A stretch of 64,000 nucleotides of DNA from an uncultured Pelagibacteraceae bacterium. Lineage in GTDB: Bacteria > Pseudomonadota > Alphaproteobacteria > Pelagibacterales > Pelagibacteraceae. A model generated the notes under the pieces. The model was given only the letters and a program-made list of their open reading frames with translations, did no database searches and was not told the DNA's origin. The number at the start of each line of letters is the position of its first letter. The stretch's first letter is position 1. The stretch is taken from NCBI GenBank assembly GCA_902554035.1, contig CACDMX010000002.1, forward strand, positions 109,234 through 173,233, given 5' to 3'. Shown here one piece after another: positions 21,799 to 32,169 of this stretch. A program made the translations under genes and the position numbers.

Positions 21799-22817
21799 TG
21801 ATTAAAACTGACGCTTTAATAATTGGAGCCGGCCCCACAGGTCTATTTACAGCGCATCAATTAAAATTGATAGGTTTAAGTTGTGAGGTAGTTGATAATT
21901 TAGACAAGATTGGAGGGCAGTGTATTGAACTTTATCCTGACAAGCCAATTTATGATATCCCAGCAATACCGGAGTGTACTGGAGAAGAGCTTACTAACAA
22001 CTTACTTGATCAGCTAAAACCTTTTAATATTAAATTTCATTTAAACGAAAGAGTAGAGGAGGTAAAAAAAAATAATGATAACTGGGAAGTTAAAACTAAT
22101 AAAGGAACTTTATTTAATACTCCTAATATAGTTATTGCAGGTGGTGTAGGATCTTTTGAACCAAGAAAGTTTTCTCCAAAGGAATGTGAAAAATTTGAAA
22201 ATAAATCAATTTTATATTCTATTAAAGATAAAACAATTTTTAATAACAAAACAGTCTCAATTTTTGGTGGTGGTGACAGTGCTTTAGATTGGGCCATAGA
22301 ATTATCAAAAAATTCAAAAGTAAATTTAATTCATAGAAGAGATGAGTTTAGAGGAGCAGTATCAACAGTAAATGAAATGAAAGCATTAACAAAAAATGGA
22401 AAAATTAATTTATTTACAAAATATCAATTAAAAAGTATCAAAGGATCAGAAAAATTAGAAAGTATTAATATTGAACATGATAACAAAGAGTTAAAAACTC
22501 TTAAAACAGATTATGTTTTAGGCTTTTTTGGACTAATAATGCAACTTGGTCCAATAGCTAATTGGGGCCTTAATCTAGATAAAAAAACAATAAAAGTTGA
22601 CACCGAAAAATTTGAGACTAATCAAAAAGGAATTTATGCAGTAGGAGATATTTGTCATTATCCTGGAAAGTTAAAACTTATTTTATCTGGGTTTCATGAA
22701 GGTGCATTGGCTGCTAGAGCCTGTTTTAAGTTAGCTAAACCAAAAGAAAAATACAGATTTGAATTTACCACATCATCAAAAACTATCAAAGACAGACTGG
22801 GCAAAAAAAATGATTGA
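21798..22817 (+). CDS. ferredoxin-NADP+ reductase, thioredoxin-reductase-like (YumC type)
   Basis: GAGPTGLFTAHQL, FGGGDSALDWA NAD(P) motif; no redox CxxC as in true TrxB. Confidence 0.85.
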   Translation: MIKTDALIIGAGPTGLFTAHQLKLIGLSCEVVDNLDKIGGQCIELYPDKPIYDIPAIPECTGEELTNNLLDQLKPFNIKFHLNERVEEVKKNNDNWEVKTNKGTLFNTPNIVIAGGVGSFEPRKFSPKECEKFENKSILYSIKDKTIFNNKTVSIFGGGDSALDWAIELSKNSKVNLIHRRDEFRGAVSTVNEMKALTKNGKINLFTKYQLKSIKGSEKLESINIEHDNKELKTLKTDYVLGFFGLIMQLGPIANWGLNLDKKTIKVDTEKFETNQKGIYAVGDICHYPGKLKLILSGFHEGALAARACFKLAKPKEKYRFEFTTSSKTIKDRLGKKND

Positions 22818-23436
22818 ACTTTTTGCTGCCGATACTCCAAACGGTAAAAAGATTTCTATAATGTTGGAGGAGATTGGTTTTAAATATAAAGTTACTAATA
22901 TAGATATATATAAAGGCGAACAGTTTGCAGAAAAATTCAAAAAAATAAGTCCTTTTAGTAAAATACCAGTAATTATAGATCATGATAATAATGAAAACAT
23001 ATTTGGATCCGGCGCGATACTTATATATTTGGGAGAAAAAAGTAATAGATTGTATGAAAAAGATAATCGGCTTAAAATTAATCAATGGCTTATGGCTCAA
23101 ATAGGATTAATTGGTCCATTGATAGGACAACATCATCAATTTCATCATTTTAATCCTGGCAAAAGTAAATTTGGGGAAGAGAGATATTTTAAGATTACAA
23201 AAAAGCTTTATGAAGATCTTAATAAAAGACTTGGCGCATCTAAATTTTTAGCTGGAGAAAACTTTTCCATTGCAGATATTGCTACATGGCCATGGATAGC
23301 TAGACACGAATGGCATGATATTGGCCTCAAAAACTATAAAAATCTAACTAGGTGGTATTTGGAAATATCAAAACGTGAGGCTGTAGTTAAAGGATACGAT
23401 TTGATGAAAAATGGATCGGTTATTCCAAAACCTTAG
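22810..23436 (+). CDS. glutathione S-transferase family protein
   Basis: IELFAADTPNGKKISIMLEE, SPFSKIPVIID, SGAILIYLGEK; ATG 22810 preferred over track start 22759. Confidence 0.88.
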   Translation: MIELFAADTPNGKKISIMLEEIGFKYKVTNIDIYKGEQFAEKFKKISPFSKIPVIIDHDNNENIFGSGAILIYLGEKSNRLYEKDNRLKINQWLMAQIGLIGPLIGQHHQFHHFNPGKSKFGEERYFKITKKLYEDLNKRLGASKFLAGENFSIADIATWPWIARHEWHDIGLKNYKNLTRWYLEISKREAVVKGYDLMKNGSVIPKP

Positions 23437-23849
23437 CCGTCAGCATAAACTTTTTCATTTTTTTCATGCTTTTCCTGCGCAGCGATGCAAAGCGTTGCTA
23501 CTGGTCTGGCCATTAGTCTTTTGATACCAATTGGCTCTCCAGTTTCTTCACAGAAACCGTAAGTTCCATCTTTTATTTTTTTAAGCGCCGATTCAATTTT
23601 TGCTATTAATTTAATTTGTCTATTAATTGCTTTCATCTCTACATTTTTATCAGTATATGAACTAGCCTGATCAACAATATCTGCCGAAACACTATTATCA
23701 TCAAGAGAGCCGTTATATAAAGCCTCGTTATTTGTTTTAATAATGTCAGATTTCCACTCCAATAGTTTTTTTTTAAAATACGCCTTGTGTTTTTCACACA
23801 TATATTTTTCAGTTAATTTTGGCGTGTAGTTTTTAGAGATTTTAACCAT
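23433..23849 (-). CDS. dksA: DksA/TraR family RNA polymerase-binding protein
   Basis: DGTYGFCEETGEPIGIKRLMARPVATLCIAAQEKHE: DksA zinc-finger-like region. Confidence 0.9.
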   Translation of the reverse strand: MVKISKNYTPKLTEKYMCEKHKAYFKKKLLEWKSDIIKTNNEALYNGSLDDNSVSADIVDQASSYTDKNVEMKAINRQIKLIAKIESALKKIKDGTYGFCEETGEPIGIKRLMARPVATLCIAAQEKHEKNEKVYADG

Positions 23850-23927
23850 ACTATAATTTGAACGAGCTGGAGTATATTCAGCAATTAATAGGTGTCAATA
23901 CAACTTAATTCGTATAAATTTAAAAAA

Positions 23928-25250
23928 ATGAATATTTATAAAATAAATATAAATAAATTATTCTATATATTTTTGTTAATTCATTTAATTTTATGGACGT
24001 TAATTCCAACTTTAACAAATCAAAATTTACCACTAGATACGATAGAGGCCTTAGGTTGGGGGAGTAATTTAGACTGGGGTTTTAATAAGCACCCACCAGC
24101 AAGTGCTTTTTTTATAGAGATTTTTTATAGAATTTTTGGAAGCAAAGATTGGGCTTACTATTTTTTAAGTCAAATTTTTGTATTAACATCTTTTTTTATT
24201 GTTTGGAAATTTTCCAATGAAATTTTTAAAAACAAAATTTATTCTTTAATATCAGTGCTTCTACTTGAAAGTATTTATTTCTTTAATTTTACTACGCCGG
24301 AATTTAATGTAAATGTTTGTCAGCTTCCTTTTTGGGCTCTTACAGTTTATTATTCTTGGAAAATCTATAGTAAGAAAAATATTGAAATAAAAGATTGTAT
24401 ATTTTTAGGTATTTTTGCTGGTATTGGTTTTTTATCAAAATATTTATTTTTATATTTATTGATCTCAATAAAGCTTTTGTTTTTGTATATAATTTTTGTA
24501 AAGAAGTATAAAAAATATAGTCATAAGTATTTATTACCAACTTTATTTTTTATAATCATATTAACTCCCCATATTTTTTGGTTAATAAATAACGAATATA
24601 TCACTATAACTTATGGACTTCATAGATCTGGATTAAGTGATCCAAATATTTTTGACCATATAAAATACCCGTTAATATTTTTTGTTAAACAAATAACTAT
24701 ATTGATTCCTTTTTTTATATTAAGTTTTTTACTTGTTTCTAAGTTTAAATTTAATTTAAAATTTTCTGACCAAAAACTCCTTTTTTTATTAACGATTAAT
24801 ATAATTCCATTTTTTTTAATTTTTTTAACCTCTTTAATTATAGGCGCTAAAATTAGAACTATGTGGATGACACCTTTTTATTTATTTATAGGAACTTTAC
24901 TTGTTTATGTATTTCAGAATAAAATAAATTTTAAAAAAATAAAAAATTTTTATTTAGTTTTAATTTTTTTATTTCTTATTTCACCCATTATCTACTCCTA
25001 TATTTCAATAACTCAATTAGATAAAAGGACAGATTATCCAGGCAAAGAAATCGCAAAAAAAGTTCAAAAAAAATGGGACTCAGAATTTAACGAACCAATT
25101 AATGTTGTTTTAGGAAATGAATGGGTAGCTGGAAATTTGTCATATCACTTAAAATCCAGACCGTCTTGGGAGGGAGAAATAGATAAAAATAAACTTAATA
25201 ACTATAATGTGTTTATATGTATTGATAATATTTGCGTAGGAAACAAATGA
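23928..25250 (+). CDS. GT-C/PMT-like membrane glycosyltransferase (family 39-like)
   Basis: Multi-TM, N-terminal LDTIEALGWGSNLDWGFNKHPP (ArnT/PMT-like acidic loop); ATG 23928 preferred. Confidence 0.8.
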   Translation: MNIYKININKLFYIFLLIHLILWTLIPTLTNQNLPLDTIEALGWGSNLDWGFNKHPPASAFFIEIFYRIFGSKDWAYYFLSQIFVLTSFFIVWKFSNEIFKNKIYSLISVLLLESIYFFNFTTPEFNVNVCQLPFWALTVYYSWKIYSKKNIEIKDCIFLGIFAGIGFLSKYLFLYLLISIKLLFLYIIFVKKYKKYSHKYLLPTLFFIIILTPHIFWLINNEYITITYGLHRSGLSDPNIFDHIKYPLIFFVKQITILIPFFILSFLLVSKFKFNLKFSDQKLLFLLTINIIPFFLIFLTSLIIGAKIRTMWMTPFYLFIGTLLVYVFQNKINFKKIKNFYLVLIFLFLISPIIYSYISITQLDKRTDYPGKEIAKKVQKKWDSEFNEPINVVLGNEWVAGNLSYHLKSRPSWEGEIDKNKLNNYNVFICIDNICVGNK

Positions 25251-25372
25251 ATAATTTTTTAGATAATAAAAAAAAGAAAATACTACTTATAGCTTTAATA
25301 GTTTTAGTTATTGAACTTTCAGGTTTTGGCATATTCTCTTCCTTAATCAGATTTTTAAATGCACTCAATTAG
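25247..25372 (+). CDS. 41-aa single-TM small protein
   Basis: Below ORF-track cutoff: MNNFLDNKKKKILLIALIVLVIELSGFGIFSSLIRFLNALN; ATGA overlap with upstream stop, overlaps start of next gene. Confidence 0.6.
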   Translation: MNNFLDNKKKKILLIALIVLVIELSGFGIFSSLIRFLNALN

Positions 25373-25376
25373 ATTT

Positions 25377-26249
25377 ATGAAAATAAAAATATTAATACCT
25401 ATTTTTAATGATTGGAGATCTTTATCAAAACTTCTACAAAAGATTGATCAACAAATCAAAAGCATTAATCATGAGGTATCAGTATTAATTGTCAATGATG
25501 GTTCAAATGAGGAAAATGAAGACGAAACTTATGATTTTAAAAATATTAAAACGATTAAAGTCATAAACATGAAAGTTAATAAAGGGCATGCAAGATGTAA
25601 TGCTGCTGGATTAAAGTATATATTTGAAAAGGAAGATTTTGATTATGTAATTCCAATGGATGGAGATGGCGAAGACAGACCTGAAGAAATAAATATGCTA
25701 ATTGAAAAATCATCAGAATATCCTGAAAATGTGGTTACAGCTAACAGAATAAAAAGATCTGAAGGTTTTGTATTTAAAGTTTGTTATGAGTTACACAAAA
25801 TTTTTACTTATATTTTTACAGGTCAAAATATCAAGTTTGGTAATTTTAGTTTGCTTCCAAAATCTGTAGTTGAAAAAATGATAAACGAAAAAGCAACTTG
25901 GAATAGTTTTTCAGGTTCTTTAAGCAAAATATCAAAAAATAGAAAATCAATTCCATCTATAAGAGGTACAAGATATTTTGGTCCATCAAAAATGAGTTTT
26001 ACAAATTTAATTAAACACTCATTATCTATTGTTTCAGTATTTAAATTTACTTGGCTTACAAGATCTTTAATATTTCTTTTTGTCTATTGTTATTTAGTAT
26101 CAAATTTTATTAGTATAATTACTTTAATACCAGTAGTTGTAATAGTCATTTTAAACGGAATAATTTTTACTCTTTCAAGTAGAGAAAATTTAGATGAATA
26201 TAAAAATTCATTATCAAATATCAGTAATATTGATACCATAAAAGAATAA
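25377..26249 (+). CDS. family 2 glycosyltransferase with two C-terminal TM helices
   Basis: KIKILIPIFNDWRSLSKLL, VSVLIVNDGSNEENED, YVIPMDGDGEDRPE (DxD); start 25359 or 25377. Confidence 0.88.
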   Translation: MKIKILIPIFNDWRSLSKLLQKIDQQIKSINHEVSVLIVNDGSNEENEDETYDFKNIKTIKVINMKVNKGHARCNAAGLKYIFEKEDFDYVIPMDGDGEDRPEEINMLIEKSSEYPENVVTANRIKRSEGFVFKVCYELHKIFTYIFTGQNIKFGNFSLLPKSVVEKMINEKATWNSFSGSLSKISKNRKSIPSIRGTRYFGPSKMSFTNLIKHSLSIVSVFKFTWLTRSLIFLFVYCYLVSNFISIITLIPVVVIVILNGIIFTLSSRENLDEYKNSLSNISNIDTIKE

Positions 26250-26259
26250 AAAAAATTTT

Positions 26260-27462
26260 ATGTATTTTATTAATCCTTTCAGAGCTTTAAGACCAAACAA
26301 AAAAAACGCCTCATCAGTTGCTGTAGCAAGCACAGATCATCTTGGCGAGGATGGAAAAAAAAATCATTTAAAAAAAAATCCTTGGAGTTATTTAAATGTT
26401 TTTGATGCATCAAACGAATCAAAATCAAAAAAACAATTTGAATTAATGAAAGAAAAATCTATTTTGCAAAAAGATGACAGTAGTTCATTTTATATCTATA
26501 AAATCTCAGATCAAAATCATCAGCAAGTTGGGATAATTGGAACTGCAAAATTGTCAGCCTACGATAATTTACATATTCGAGGTCATGAAGAAATCTTTTT
26601 AGAACGAGCACAAAGAAGACTAAAGCAAATGGATAATTTAAATGCACAAATTGGTCCAATATATACAATTTATCCTGATAATGAGCAACTTAACCAGCTT
26701 CTTAAAAAGGAAATTTTATCTGCACCAATTTATTCTTTTGAGGCAATTGATAAATGTAAGCATGAAATATGGATCTTGAATCAGAAAGAAAAAATTCAAA
26801 AAATTTGTGATTTATTTAATTCTATTAATAGAATTTATATTGCAGATGGCCACCATAGAATGGAAGCTCTGTCAAAACTTTCAGAATATAGAAAGCATCA
26901 AAATCCAAATCATACTGGTAGTGAATCCTATAACTATTTTATGGTAGCTATATTTCCTCAAAGCCAAGTAAGATTACTTGATTACAATAGACTAATAAAA
27001 GATTTATACGGATATTCACCTAAAGATTTTATAAAGGAAATTAAAAAAAAATTTAATATTGAAAAACATAATTCACCATTTAAACCAAATAAGCCACAAA
27101 CGTTTGGAATGTATTTAGATAAGCAATGGTACTCTTTAAAACTTAAAGAACCACCAGAACAAAACTTATTCCATATAATTAACTTAGATATAAATTTACT
27201 ACATTATTACCTGTTAGAACCAATTTTGGGGATTGGAGATCCTAGATATGATAATAGAATAGATTTTCTTGCAGGCTTTCATGGTTTAAAATCTATTGAA
27301 GAAAAAGTTAACTCTGGCCAAGCAGAGGTAGGTTTTGCTTTATTTGCTACGCAGGTTCAAAATGTTATTAGTTTTGCAGATAAAAAATTAAATATGCCAC
27401 CAAAATCTACATGGTTTGACCCAAAACCTTTAGATGGTTTGCTTGCATATGATTTTGAATAG
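26260..27462 (+). CDS. DUF1015 family protein
   Basis: FRALRPNKKNASSVAV, IYIADGHHRMEAL, C-terminal FATQVQNVISFADKKLNMPPKSTWFDPKPLDGLLAY. Confidence 0.88.
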   Translation: MYFINPFRALRPNKKNASSVAVASTDHLGEDGKKNHLKKNPWSYLNVFDASNESKSKKQFELMKEKSILQKDDSSSFYIYKISDQNHQQVGIIGTAKLSAYDNLHIRGHEEIFLERAQRRLKQMDNLNAQIGPIYTIYPDNEQLNQLLKKEILSAPIYSFEAIDKCKHEIWILNQKEKIQKICDLFNSINRIYIADGHHRMEALSKLSEYRKHQNPNHTGSESYNYFMVAIFPQSQVRLLDYNRLIKDLYGYSPKDFIKEIKKKFNIEKHNSPFKPNKPQTFGMYLDKQWYSLKLKEPPEQNLFHIINLDINLLHYYLLEPILGIGDPRYDNRIDFLAGFHGLKSIEEKVNSGQAEVGFALFATQVQNVISFADKKLNMPPKSTWFDPKPLDGLLAYDFE

Positions 27463-27580
27463 ACTTTTATTTAATCCAATTAAAAATTAATATAAATAAA
27501 CCTTTTTTATTTATAAAAATTATATATAAAAAAAATAGTGATAATTTAATTAAAAAAAACCTACAAACAAAAAATATTTT

Positions 27581-28735
27581 ATGGAAAAACCAAGTCTAAA
27601 ACCACAAAATCCAAACTTTTCAAGTGGACCATGTTCAAAACGTCCTGGTTGGACATATGATGTCTTAAAGGACTCGCCTATTGGCAGATCTCACAGACAT
27701 AAAGTTTGCAAAGAGAGATTAAACGAGGCCATTGTTAAATCTAAGAAAATTTTAAATTTACCTGATGATTATTTGTTAGGAGTAATGACTGGTTCAAATA
27801 CTGGAGCTCTTGAGGCTGCAATGTGGTCACTGCTTGGAAATAGAGGTGTAGATGTCCTGGCATGGGAAAATTTTGGCAAAGATTGGGTTATAGATATTAT
27901 TGAACAATTTAAAATGAAAGATGTAAATAGTCATATTACTGACTATGGAATTCTTCCAGATCTTACTAAAGTAAATTTTAAAAATGATGTTGTATTTACA
28001 TGGAACGGAACAACCGCAGGAGTGAAAATTCCAAATGGTGATTGGATTCCAGATGATAGAGAAGGTTTAACAATTTGTGATGCTACCTCTGGGATTTTTG
28101 CTATGGATATTGATTGTAAAAAGCTTGATGTTATTACTTGGTCTTGGCAAAAAGTTTTAGGTGCAGAGGCAGCTCATGGTATGATAGCATTATCTCCTCG
28201 GGCAGTAGAGAGACTTGAAACACATGTTCCACCTTGGCCAGTTCCAAAATTGTTTAGACTAGCGAATAAGAAAAAATTAATTAAAGCTATTTTTGAGGGT
28301 GGTATAATTAATACGCCATCAATGATTTGTGTTGAGGATGTTCTCGATGCTTTAAAGTGGGTAGAGTCTGTGGGTGGTACAAAAGGCTCAATAAAGATTT
28401 CCAGTGAAAATTTAAGAATTTGTGAAGATTGGATAGCAAAGAGTGAAAACTTTAAGTTTATGTGTGAAGACAAGAATTTAAGATCTTCTACAAGTATAAC
28501 AGTTTTAATAAAAGATGAATGGTTTACAAAACATGATGAGGAAGGCCAAAGAGGTGTCTTAAAAAAACTATTTTCGTTATTAGAAAAAGAAGGGGTAGCT
28601 AATGATATTAATGGATACCCTAAAGCGCCTCCAAGTATCAGAATTTGGGGTGGCTCCACTGTACAAAATAATGACATGAAAGCGCTTCTACCTTGGATAG
28701 ATTGGGCTTACCACTCAGTAAAGAGTAATGCCTAA
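27581..28735 (+). CDS. serC: phosphoserine aminotransferase
   Basis: PNFSSGPCSKRPGW, GVMTGSNTGALEAAMWSLLG, ITWSWQKVLGAEAAHGMIALSPRA. Confidence 0.94.
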   Translation: MEKPSLKPQNPNFSSGPCSKRPGWTYDVLKDSPIGRSHRHKVCKERLNEAIVKSKKILNLPDDYLLGVMTGSNTGALEAAMWSLLGNRGVDVLAWENFGKDWVIDIIEQFKMKDVNSHITDYGILPDLTKVNFKNDVVFTWNGTTAGVKIPNGDWIPDDREGLTICDATSGIFAMDIDCKKLDVITWSWQKVLGAEAAHGMIALSPRAVERLETHVPPWPVPKLFRLANKKKLIKAIFEGGIINTPSMICVEDVLDALKWVESVGGTKGSIKISSENLRICEDWIAKSENFKFMCEDKNLRSSTSITVLIKDEWFTKHDEEGQRGVLKKLFSLLEKEGVANDINGYPKAPPSIRIWGGSTVQNNDMKALLPWIDWAYHSVKSNA

Positions 28736-29663
28736 AGTTTTAATTTCAGACTCAATGAGCAATGTTGCTCAAAAAATTTTTGAAAAAAATAATATTTCTG
28801 TTGATGTAAAAACTGGTTTATCTGAGGATGAGATTATCAAAATCATTCCTGAATATGATGGAATGGTTGTGAGATCAGCAACAAAAGTAACTAAAAAAAT
28901 AATTGAAGCTGCAAAAAATTTAAAAGTTATTGGAAGAGCTGGTGCTGGTGTCGATAATATAGATGTACCTTCAGCAAAAGAAAAAAATATGATTGTGATG
29001 AATACTCCAGGAGGCAATGCAAATGCAACTGCAGAACATGCCTTTGCAATGATAATGTCGGTTTTAAGAAAAATGCCTTTTGCAAACGAGACAACACACA
29101 AAGGTCAATGGGAGAAGAAAAATATTAAAGGAACAGAGCTATCTAAAAAAACTTTAGGAATAGTTGGTTTTGGAAATGTTGGTGTAAGACTGAGTAATCT
29201 TGTTAAAGGTTTTGATATGAAAATTTTAGTAAATTCTAAATCATTAGAATCTAGAAAAAAAGATTATCCACATGTGGAAAACGTAAGTTTTGAAGATTTG
29301 ATAAGCAAAAGTGATATTATAAGTTTTCATTGCAAAGCCCCAAAAGATGGCAAACCTATGATTTCAAAAGAGCATTATAAAAAAATAAAACCAACCGCAT
29401 ATATTATTAATGCTGCAAGAGGTAATATTGTGGATGAAAAGGATTTAAACGAAGCTCTTAATGAAAATTTAATTGCTGGAGCTGCAGTAGATGTGTTTTC
29501 TAAAGAGCCAGCAAAAGAAAATATATTATTTAATAATCCAAAAGTTGTTTTAACTCCACATATTGCAGCATCAACAACCGAAGCATCAATTGTAGTAGCT
29601 GAAATGGTAGCAAATCAGTTATCGGATTTTTTATTAAATGGTGTTAAAATTAATACTGTTTAG
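28728..29663 (+). CDS. serA: D-3-phosphoglycerate dehydrogenase, short form without ACT domain
   Basis: GRAGAGVDNIDVPSAKEKNMIVMNTPGGNANATAEHAFAMI, GIVGFGNVG, INAARGNIVDEKDL. Confidence 0.93.
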   Translation: MPKVLISDSMSNVAQKIFEKNNISVDVKTGLSEDEIIKIIPEYDGMVVRSATKVTKKIIEAAKNLKVIGRAGAGVDNIDVPSAKEKNMIVMNTPGGNANATAEHAFAMIMSVLRKMPFANETTHKGQWEKKNIKGTELSKKTLGIVGFGNVGVRLSNLVKGFDMKILVNSKSLESRKKDYPHVENVSFEDLISKSDIISFHCKAPKDGKPMISKEHYKKIKPTAYIINAARGNIVDEKDLNEALNENLIAGAAVDVFSKEPAKENILFNNPKVVLTPHIAASTTEASIVVAEMVANQLSDFLLNGVKINTV

Positions 29664-30502
29664 TGAAAAAATTTCTACCAATAATTTTTATTTGCCTTAT
29701 TCTTTCTACACAAGCATTTTCAGATAATCACAAAACAAATTTTAAAGATATAAAAGGATATAAAAAGCAATTTCTTTCTATGTCTGAAAAAAAAGTTAAT
29801 AGAATTAAAGAAGTAAAAGCTTCAGATGGTTTCCCAGTTTACGAAGGAAAAACAAGTATTCAAGTTACGGTAAATAGAGAAGATGCTGGCTGTGGAAAGG
29901 GTAAAGCGCAAACAACTCAAATTCAATGTGACGGCAAAGGTAACAGAAGCAGACAAGAAATACATCTTGGTGATATGAAATTAAAAAATAAAGAACATAT
30001 TTTTGAATATGCAGTTTATTTCGATGAAACTTATGAACCTTTAAAAAAAGGTGCTGTAGTTATAATTGGCCAAATGCATACTGATAATAAAGCTAAAGGA
30101 TGTCATAGCTGTTGTCATTTTTGGGCTCAAGATTTTAAATATAAAGGGGAACATTATTACAGCTGGGCAAGTAAAGCAGCTTATGCATCAGAGCCCGTTA
30201 TAATTGGAAAAATTGAAGATTTAAAAGGGAAGTGGACACATTTAAAATTTCACGTTCTCTGGAAGCTTGACGAAACAGGTAGATTTAAAATTTATAAAAA
30301 TAATGAAGTTATAGCTGATCTAAGAAACATAAAAACTTTAGCTGACACTTGTACAGGTGGCTATATGAAATTTGGAATATACAGACACAGAACTATTGGT
30401 TATTGGAATTCTGATTGGGAGAGCCTTCATGATCAAAGAATTTATTTAGATAGCATTGTTTTTAGAAAACCAAAAAAAAAAGAAAAGTTTAAAAACAATT
30501 AA
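29663..30502 (+). CDS. secreted polysaccharide-lyase-like (heparin lyase I fold) protein
   Basis: Signal peptide; [64 protein letters not shown] resemble PF14099-type domain. Confidence 0.65.
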   Translation: MKKFLPIIFICLILSTQAFSDNHKTNFKDIKGYKKQFLSMSEKKVNRIKEVKASDGFPVYEGKTSIQVTVNREDAGCGKGKAQTTQIQCDGKGNRSRQEIHLGDMKLKNKEHIFEYAVYFDETYEPLKKGAVVIIGQMHTDNKAKGCHSCCHFWAQDFKYKGEHYYSWASKAAYASEPVIIGKIEDLKGKWTHLKFHVLWKLDETGRFKIYKNNEVIADLRNIKTLADTCTGGYMKFGIYRHRTIGYWNSDWESLHDQRIYLDSIVFRKPKKKEKFKNN

Positions 30503-31779
30503 TTAACTTTTATTGTTGGCAAAGAATAAAAATCAGCTGTATCAATTTTAGAAGAGTGTTGTCTTTTCATATTCCATTTTTTATGTACCCCGGCACTTGC
30601 AAGACTTAAAGTTGATCTTCCATATCTATAGTTAGTACTATCAATAGACCTCATTAAACTATTTATTTTTTCATCTCGAATAGAAGAAAATAAATTTTCT
30701 TTATTGTTTGAGTCACATAAATGAGACAGTATCACTCCTGCTTTTTGATAACGGTATCCATTTTTAAAAATACTTTCTAAACCAGAAATAGCTGCCTTTA
30801 CAATTTCTATACTATTATTTGTAGCAATTGGAAAATCTATTGTTTTTGAATTAGAATAAAAACCATAGCGACTTTGAAAAGGACTTGTTCTCACAAAAAC
30901 AGTTATTGATTTTGTAACTAATGACTCTGATCTAATTTTTTCTGAAGCATTTAATGAATAACTCGCAACAGCTTCTTTTAGTTCTTGAAAATTTTCTACT
31001 CTTTTTCCAAATGAACGTGATACGACACAACTCTTTCTTTTTGAACTTTTTGTTTCTAAATTAATACAAGAAATACCTCTAAGTTCCATCGCGGTTCTTG
31101 AACTTAAAACATTAGAACTTTTTTTAATCCATGTGTTAGATTTATTTTTTAATTGTTTGGCATTATAAATTCCGTTCTTATGATAGAATTTTGTTAATTG
31201 TCTTCCAACGCCCCAGACATCATTGATTTCTACCTTTTCTAAAATCGGATCTATATTTTCTAATCCTATTAAGCTAACAACTCCAGATTGTTTTTTTTTA
31301 GCTATATGATTTGCGACTTTACTTAAAGTTTTAGTTGTTGCTATGCCTATGCTCGTTGGAATGCCCGTCCATTGGAGAACTACATTCCTAATTTCTTTTC
31401 CAACATCTTCTATTTCGTTATCTGGAAAATTAGTCAGATCCAGAAAAGCTTCATCAATAGAATAAATTTCTATTTCAGAATTAAATCTTTTAAGAGTTCT
31501 CATTACCCTTCTAGATAAATCTCCGTATAGAGAATAGTTTGACGAAAAAACTTGGACATTATTTTTCATGATAATATTTTTCGCTTTGAAGTATGGTTCT
31601 CCCATTTTAATCCCTAAAGCTTTTGCCTCCACTGACCTTGAAATAATACATCCATCGTTATTTGATAACACAACCACAGGTTTATTTCTCAACTTTGGAT
31701 TGAACAGTCTTTCACATGAAACATAAAAAGAATTACAATCAACTAGTGCTATTTTTTTAATAAGTCGAGTGAATGACAT
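30499..31779 (-). CDS. umuC: DNA polymerase V catalytic subunit
   Basis: [67 protein letters not shown]; preferred ATG at 31779 (track start 31899 lies inside umuD). Confidence 0.95.
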   Translation of the reverse strand: MSFTRLIKKIALVDCNSFYVSCERLFNPKLRNKPVVVLSNNDGCIISRSVEAKALGIKMGEPYFKAKNIIMKNNVQVFSSNYSLYGDLSRRVMRTLKRFNSEIEIYSIDEAFLDLTNFPDNEIEDVGKEIRNVVLQWTGIPTSIGIATTKTLSKVANHIAKKKQSGVVSLIGLENIDPILEKVEINDVWGVGRQLTKFYHKNGIYNAKQLKNKSNTWIKKSSNVLSSRTAMELRGISCINLETKSSKRKSCVVSRSFGKRVENFQELKEAVASYSLNASEKIRSESLVTKSITVFVRTSPFQSRYGFYSNSKTIDFPIATNNSIEIVKAAISGLESIFKNGYRYQKAGVILSHLCDSNNKENLFSSIRDEKINSLMRSIDSTNYRYGRSTLSLASAGVHKKWNMKRQHSSKIDTADFYSLPTIKVN

Positions 31780-32152
31780 AAGTAACAACTCCCCAGATGA
31801 AAACGTCTGAATCTTCCTTAATAATAATTTTATCCTCGATTTTTTTTGAACCGGAAGATAAAAAATTTTGATCTTTTGATTTAATAAAATTTTTAACAAC
31901 TAATTCATCATGAACATTTGCAACTACAGTAGAGAAATTTTTAGGTTTTAAACTTCTATCAACCACTAGTAAATCACCGTCGTAAATACCAACTTCGCTC
32001 ATAGATTTCCCTTGAACTCGAATAACAAAAGTTGCGGGAACATTTTTTATTAGATGGACGTTAAGATCGACATCTTCCTCTATATAATCTGTTGCAGGAG
32101 AAGGAAAGCCAGCCCCAGCTTTGTGTAAGTAAAATGGTACAGTTAATTTCAT
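31757..32152 (-). CDS. umuD: UmuD-like S24 self-processing protein
   Basis: [20 protein letters not shown] (Ala-Gly cleavage), [32 protein letters not shown]. Confidence 0.95.
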   Translation of the reverse strand: MKLTVPFYLHKAGAGFPSPATDYIEEDVDLNVHLIKNVPATFVIRVQGKSMSEVGIYDGDLLVVDRSLKPKNFSTVVANVHDELVVKNFIKSKDQNFLSSGSKKIEDKIIIKEDSDVFIWGVVTYVIHSTY

Positions 32153-32167
32153 GTTCTTGTTTTGTTC
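32153..32167 (-). promoter_or_regulatory. LexA/SOS operator of umuDC
   Basis: GAACAAAACAAGAAC in gene orientation = GAAC-N7-GAAC, the alphaproteobacterial LexA consensus; directly abuts the umuD ATG. Confidence 0.88.
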
Positions 32168-32169
32168 TA

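Noticed and set aside
27463-27580. AT-rich spacer upstream of serC considered as a riboswitch
   Set aside because: No stable stem or known riboswitch core could be recognised by eye; mostly homopolymer A/T.
28174-28677. 167-aa minus-strand ORF inside serC
   Set aside because: Shadow frame fully antisense to a clear serC; low-complexity hydrophobic/serine composition with no recognisable domain.
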